Part shown: piece by piece, positions 61,594 through 64,000 of the stretch
Position numbering within the stretch: position 1 is the first letter of the stretch
How the letters are laid out: each line of letters opens with the position of its first letter
From: Candidatus Amarobacter glycogenicus
GTDB lineage: Bacteria > Chloroflexota > Dehalococcoidia > Tepidiformales > Tepidiformaceae
Assembly: GCA_016719395.1 (NCBI GenBank)
Contig: JADJZF010000004.1
Location: 186,001-250,000 of the forward strand
Direction: 5' to 3'
DNA length: 64,000 nt
The notes under the pieces: generated by a model
Database searches by the model: none
The model's input: only the letters and a program-made list of their open reading frames with translations
What the model was told of the DNA's origin: nothing
Position numbers and translations under genes: made by a program

Positions 61594-62181
61594 TCAGTCC
61601 CATGCCGGGGGTTCCGGGTAGTACTCCATGTACTTTTGCGTGGCCTTCGCCACTTCGGCCCCCCAGATCTTCCCAACGAGGTGCAGGCTCATGTCGATGC
61701 CGGCCGACACGCCGGATGACGTGATTACCCGGCCGTTATCGACGAAGCGCGTGTTCTCGATCGTCTCGGTCCCGGTGGCTTTCAGTTCCGAAATCGAGCC
61801 CCAGTGTGTGGTCGCCCTCAGGCCGTTGAGGATGCCGGCCCTTTCCAGCAGCAATGCGCCGGTGCAAACCGAGGTGGTGTACTCCGCCCGCGCGTCCATC
61901 TTCGAGAGGAACGCGATCATCTCTGGATTGTCGACCTCAACGCGCGTGGCGAGGCCGCCGGGAACGAGCACGATGTCAGCTTTCGGGCAGTCCTCGAACG
62001 CGAATTCGGCGACAACCTGGAGGCCCTTCGCGCACTTCACCAGGCCGGCACGCTCGGCCACGGTGAAGGCGATGACATCTCCGCGGGTGACCAGCCCGGC
62101 CATCGTGAACACTTCCCACGGACCGACGAAGTCAAGCTCCTCGACACCTTCGAACAGGACAACCGCAACGGATTTCGCCAT
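61594..62181 (-). CDS. DJ-1/PfpI family protein (possible isonitrile hydratase type)
   Basis: A 195-residue protein (from ATG 62181). Nucleophile elbow: TTSVCTGALLLERAGILN near residue 100 (A/S-V-C-T-G), with the acidic partner in the VLFEGVEELDFVGPWEVFTM opening. The family includes isonitrile hydratase (InhA), whose C-T-G-x-L-L and EELD elements this matches, and AraC-type ThiJ domains. Function unverified. It follows on the same strand and about 80 bases from the YceI-like gene; the cysteine synthase gene is just downstream. Confidence 0.8.
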   Translation of the reverse strand: MAKSVAVVLFEGVEELDFVGPWEVFTMAGLVTRGDVIAFTVAERAGLVKCAKGLQVVAEFAFEDCPKADIVLVPGGLATRVEVDNPEMIAFLSKMDARAEYTTSVCTGALLLERAGILNGLRATTHWGSISELKATGTETIENTRFVDNGRVITSSGVSAGIDMSLHLVGKIWGAEVAKATQKYMEYYPEPPAWD

Positions 62182-62262
62182 CGCCACACCCCCAGGGATG
62201 GACATGGTGGCGGATGGCAGAGTCGCCTGGCAGAGCCAATCCGCTGCCGGGTGGGCATGGAG

Positions 62263-63045
62263 TCAGGACTTCTTGAGGAAGAGCTGGAGTTCCATCACTC
62301 CCTTATCTTCCATTCCGACCACCTTGGGCGAGTTGGGTTTGTTGATCTCGTAGTCGGCGAACTGGAGCGTGATCTGCCCGACAACGACGAGGGTGCCGTT
62401 CTTGAGCGTGACTTCGGCGGGGACTTCGACGGACTTCGTTACGCCGTGCAGCGTGAGGTCGCCCTTGAGAGTGACTTTCGCGGTCGTGCCGCTCTCAACG
62501 GTTGCGGGGACATCGACCGCTCCGGTGAGCTTGAACTCCGAGGTCGGGAACTTGGAGTACTCGATGCCCTGGTTGCGGAGCTGGCCGTCACGCAGCGACT
62601 CCTGGCTCTTCAGGGCGGTCATATCTGCGGTAATGGTTCCGGCGGTGGCTTTGTTCCCGGCGATGGTGACGGTGCCGGTGACCTTCGCGGTCCGGCCAAC
62701 GGCCTCGGTGCCGCCGATGCCGGCGAGCTCTTCCTTCACGCGGTAACCGACGAACGTTTCAACACTCGTGTCGACGTTCCATGTGCCGTTGATGCCGGTG
62801 CTGGTGGTAGGGCCGCCGGCGGTGGGGGCGGTGGTCGCACCCGACGCCGGCGTTGTACCGGCCGCGGCTGTGGCTGTCGCCTTGTCCAACGATTCGAGCG
62901 CCGAGTCGGTGGAGACCGCTTCGGGCCCGTCTTCGCGCAACACGAAGAACCAGAGCACAAACGCCCCGACTGCCAGGACCGCAAAGCCGGCGATGGCGCC
63001 GCCGATCATCTTCAGGTTCAAAGGACTCTCCTCCGGGGTCAACAC
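62263..63045 (-). CDS. YceI-family exported lipid-binding-type protein
   Basis: A 260-residue protein: an N-terminal membrane helix (MIGGAIAGFAVLAVGAFVLW), a Thr/Ala-rich linker (~45-85), and a C-terminal YceI domain, GTWNVDTSVETFVGYRVKEE and AGTITADMTALKSQESLRDG, ending in KGVMELQLFLKKS. YceI domains form a lipocalin-like barrel that binds isoprenoid-type ligands. It is anchored to the outer face. The frame uses ATG 63045 although ATG 63009 is also possible. Single gene, followed by a terminator for the next gene upstream. Confidence 0.85.
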   Translation of the reverse strand: MLTPEESPLNLKMIGGAIAGFAVLAVGAFVLWFFVLREDGPEAVSTDSALESLDKATATAAAGTTPASGATTAPTAGGPTTSTGINGTWNVDTSVETFVGYRVKEELAGIGGTEAVGRTAKVTGTVTIAGNKATAGTITADMTALKSQESLRDGQLRNQGIEYSKFPTSEFKLTGAVDVPATVESGTTAKVTLKGDLTLHGVTKSVEVPAEVTLKNGTLVVVGQITLQFADYEINKPNSPKVVGMEDKGVMELQLFLKKS

Positions 63046-63162
63046 CCAACCGCTGGGATACTCACGGAGCTTTCTTAGAGTTTCGTGAGAAAGGTAACGA
63101 TCGCTTCACCAAAGCATAGGGAGCGCTGGAACAAGGAACGGTGAAACGGGATGCACGCAAAA

Positions 63163-63186
63163 CGGGGGAGGCCATGGCCTCCCCCG
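63163..63186. terminator. Strong intrinsic terminator after the thiolase gene
   Basis: Perfect 24-base palindrome (CGGGGGAGGCCATGGCCTCC plus CCCG). Read in thiolase direction, the stem is followed by CGTTTTGCG, a short T run. Positioned 28 bases after the thiolase stop, between it and the YceI gene. Confidence 0.75.
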
Positions 63187-63214
63187 CGTTGCTTGTTTGG
63201 CCGAAGCCGAAGGA

Positions 63215-64000
63215 TTACATGCGCTCGATGATGGTGCTGATGCCCATGCCGGCGCCGATGCACTGGGTGGCGAGGCCGTAGCGGCCACCGCTGCGGCGCA
63301 GTTCGTGCGCGACGGCGAGGACGAGGCGGGCGCCGGTCGCGCCGAGCGGGTGCCCGAGAGCGATCGAGCCGCCGTTCACGTTCACGCGGTCGAGCGGGAT
63401 ACCGAGTTCCTTGCAGCTCGGGATGACCTGGGCTGCGAAGGCTTCGTTGAACTCGACGCGGTCGATCTGGTCGGCGGTGATACCGGCGTGGCGGAGCGCC
63501 TTGCGGGTTGAAGGGATCGGCCCAAGGCCCATGACCTGGGGCTTCACTCCGGCGATGCCGAAGCCGACGATGCGGGCCAGCGGCGTGAGGCCGAGTTCGA
63601 GTGCCTTCTTCTCGCTCATGATGAGCGCCGCGCTGAAGCCATCGTTCGTCGGGCAGCTGTTGCCGGCCGTGATCCGGATTTCCTGGCCGGTCGGGCTGAC
63701 GACGCCCTTAATGGCCGGCAGCGAACCGAGGGTCTCCATGTTGGTACCGGGGCGAATGCACTCGTCGCGGTCGAAGATGATCGTCTTGCCGCGCTCGGCC
63801 TCGACCCAGTTGCCCTCGGCATCGAAGACCGGCTCTTCGACTTCGAGCGGGATGATCTCGTCCTTGTAGATGCCCTTCTCGTAGGCAGCGACAGCCTTCT
63901 TGTGGCTGTCGACCGAGAACTGGTCCATGTCCTCGCGGCTGAGCCCGTAGACCTCTGCCGCATTCTGGGCCGTCTGGGTCATCGAAAGGACGGGCGAGTA
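63215..64000 (-). CDS. Acetyl-CoA acetyltransferase (thiolase), C-terminal part, cut by window edge
   Basis: 262 visible residues of a thiolase, reading leftward to the stop at 63215; the frame continues past the window edge with YSPVLSMTQTAQNAA. Conserved blocks are NEAFAAQVIPSCKELG, VNVNGGSIALGHPLGATGAR (catalytic His) and the C-terminal QCIGAGMGISTIIERM (catalytic Cys of C-x-G). The first catalytic Cys lies outside the window. It cleaves or forms acetoacetyl-CoA, or 3-ketoacyl-CoA, in lipid metabolism. A strong terminator follows. Confidence 0.92.
   Translation of the reverse strand, partial: YSPVLSMTQTAQNAAEVYGLSREDMDQFSVDSHKKAVAAYEKGIYKDEIIPLEVEEPVFDAEGNWVEAERGKTIIFDRDECIRPGTNMETLGSLPAIKGVVSPTGQEIRITAGNSCPTNDGFSAALIMSEKKALELGLTPLARIVGFGIAGVKPQVMGLGPIPSTRKALRHAGITADQIDRVEFNEAFAAQVIPSCKELGIPLDRVNVNGGSIALGHPLGATGARLVLAVAHELRRSGGRYGLATQCIGAGMGISTIIERM

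Noticed and set aside
1..64000. CRISPR arrays, tRNA or rRNA genes
   Set aside because: No regularly spaced repeats with unique spacers, no tRNA-like T-arm with acceptor pairing and no rRNA-like stretch were recognised; the GAGGGGG and GGATTTTGGATT repeats are irregular and lack spacers.

Overview
The window is a GC-rich (roughly two-thirds G+C by eye) bacterial chromosome segment, densely packed on both strands. No rRNA, tRNA or CRISPR array was recognised. The gene content fits a free-living Chloroflexota of the Dehalococcoidia/Tepidiformia kind: SUI1-type initiation factor, RIO1-type kinase, separate LigD-like polymerase and ligase genes, S6-Ssb-S18 operon, many acyl-CoA, F420/flavin and phosphotriesterase-type enzymes. 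The lineage is an inference from gene content only; no marker phylogeny could be run.

Layout. 1-7.3 kb: start of recQ (edge), a D12-class adenine methylase, a SAM methyltransferase, a MoxR-type ATPase/VWA pair, a PAS protein, a split YeeE-type sulfur transporter and an enoyl-CoA hydratase. 7.4-15.9 kb: MBL hydrolase, a sigma factor fused to a zinc anti-sigma-like motif, a membrane helix and an ectodomain, an SCP2-like protein, a LigD-type polymerase, YCII, dienelactone hydrolase, RIO1 kinase and an ATP-dependent DNA ligase. 15.9-23.1 kb: an accessory stretch with two related loci, each a small LuxR-type regulator followed by exported proteins, plus dispersed repeats; the second locus is badly broken. 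23.2-25.8 kb: gyrA. 25.9-40 kb: paired methyltransferases, DMT transporter, chemoreceptor, phosphotriesterase-like hydrolase, a thioredoxin-like gene with an in-frame UGA in the redox motif (candidate selenoprotein), luciferase-like oxidoreductase, a third small LuxR gene, HAD hydrolase, AhpD-like enzyme and acyl-CoA dehydrogenase. 40.3-46.8 kb: small unknown genes, a broken DUF262/DUF1524 restriction-type gene in more AT-rich DNA, SUI1, PAC2, a phosphotransferase and VapBC. 46.9-64 kb: ccsB, ridA, nitroreductase, glyA, the rpsF-ssb-rpsR-parvulin-hom-coiled coil-thrC run, MFS exporter, cysteine synthase, DJ-1/PfpI protein, YceI protein and the 3' part of a thiolase.

At least thirteen genes are interrupted by frameshifts, and several, including essential rpsF and hom, are repaired by adding one base to a C or G run. 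This points to residual indel errors in the assembly for many of them; the 19.7-23.0 kb locus also carries a true-looking internal deletion and may be decaying.

How genes work together: hom, thrC and glyA serve threonine/glycine/one-carbon metabolism; rpsF, ssb and rpsR form the usual ribosome/replication operon; enoyl-CoA hydratase, acyl-CoA dehydrogenase and thiolase suggest beta-oxidation-type metabolism; the LigD-like polymerase and ligase suggest end joining or gap repair, though no Ku gene is in view.
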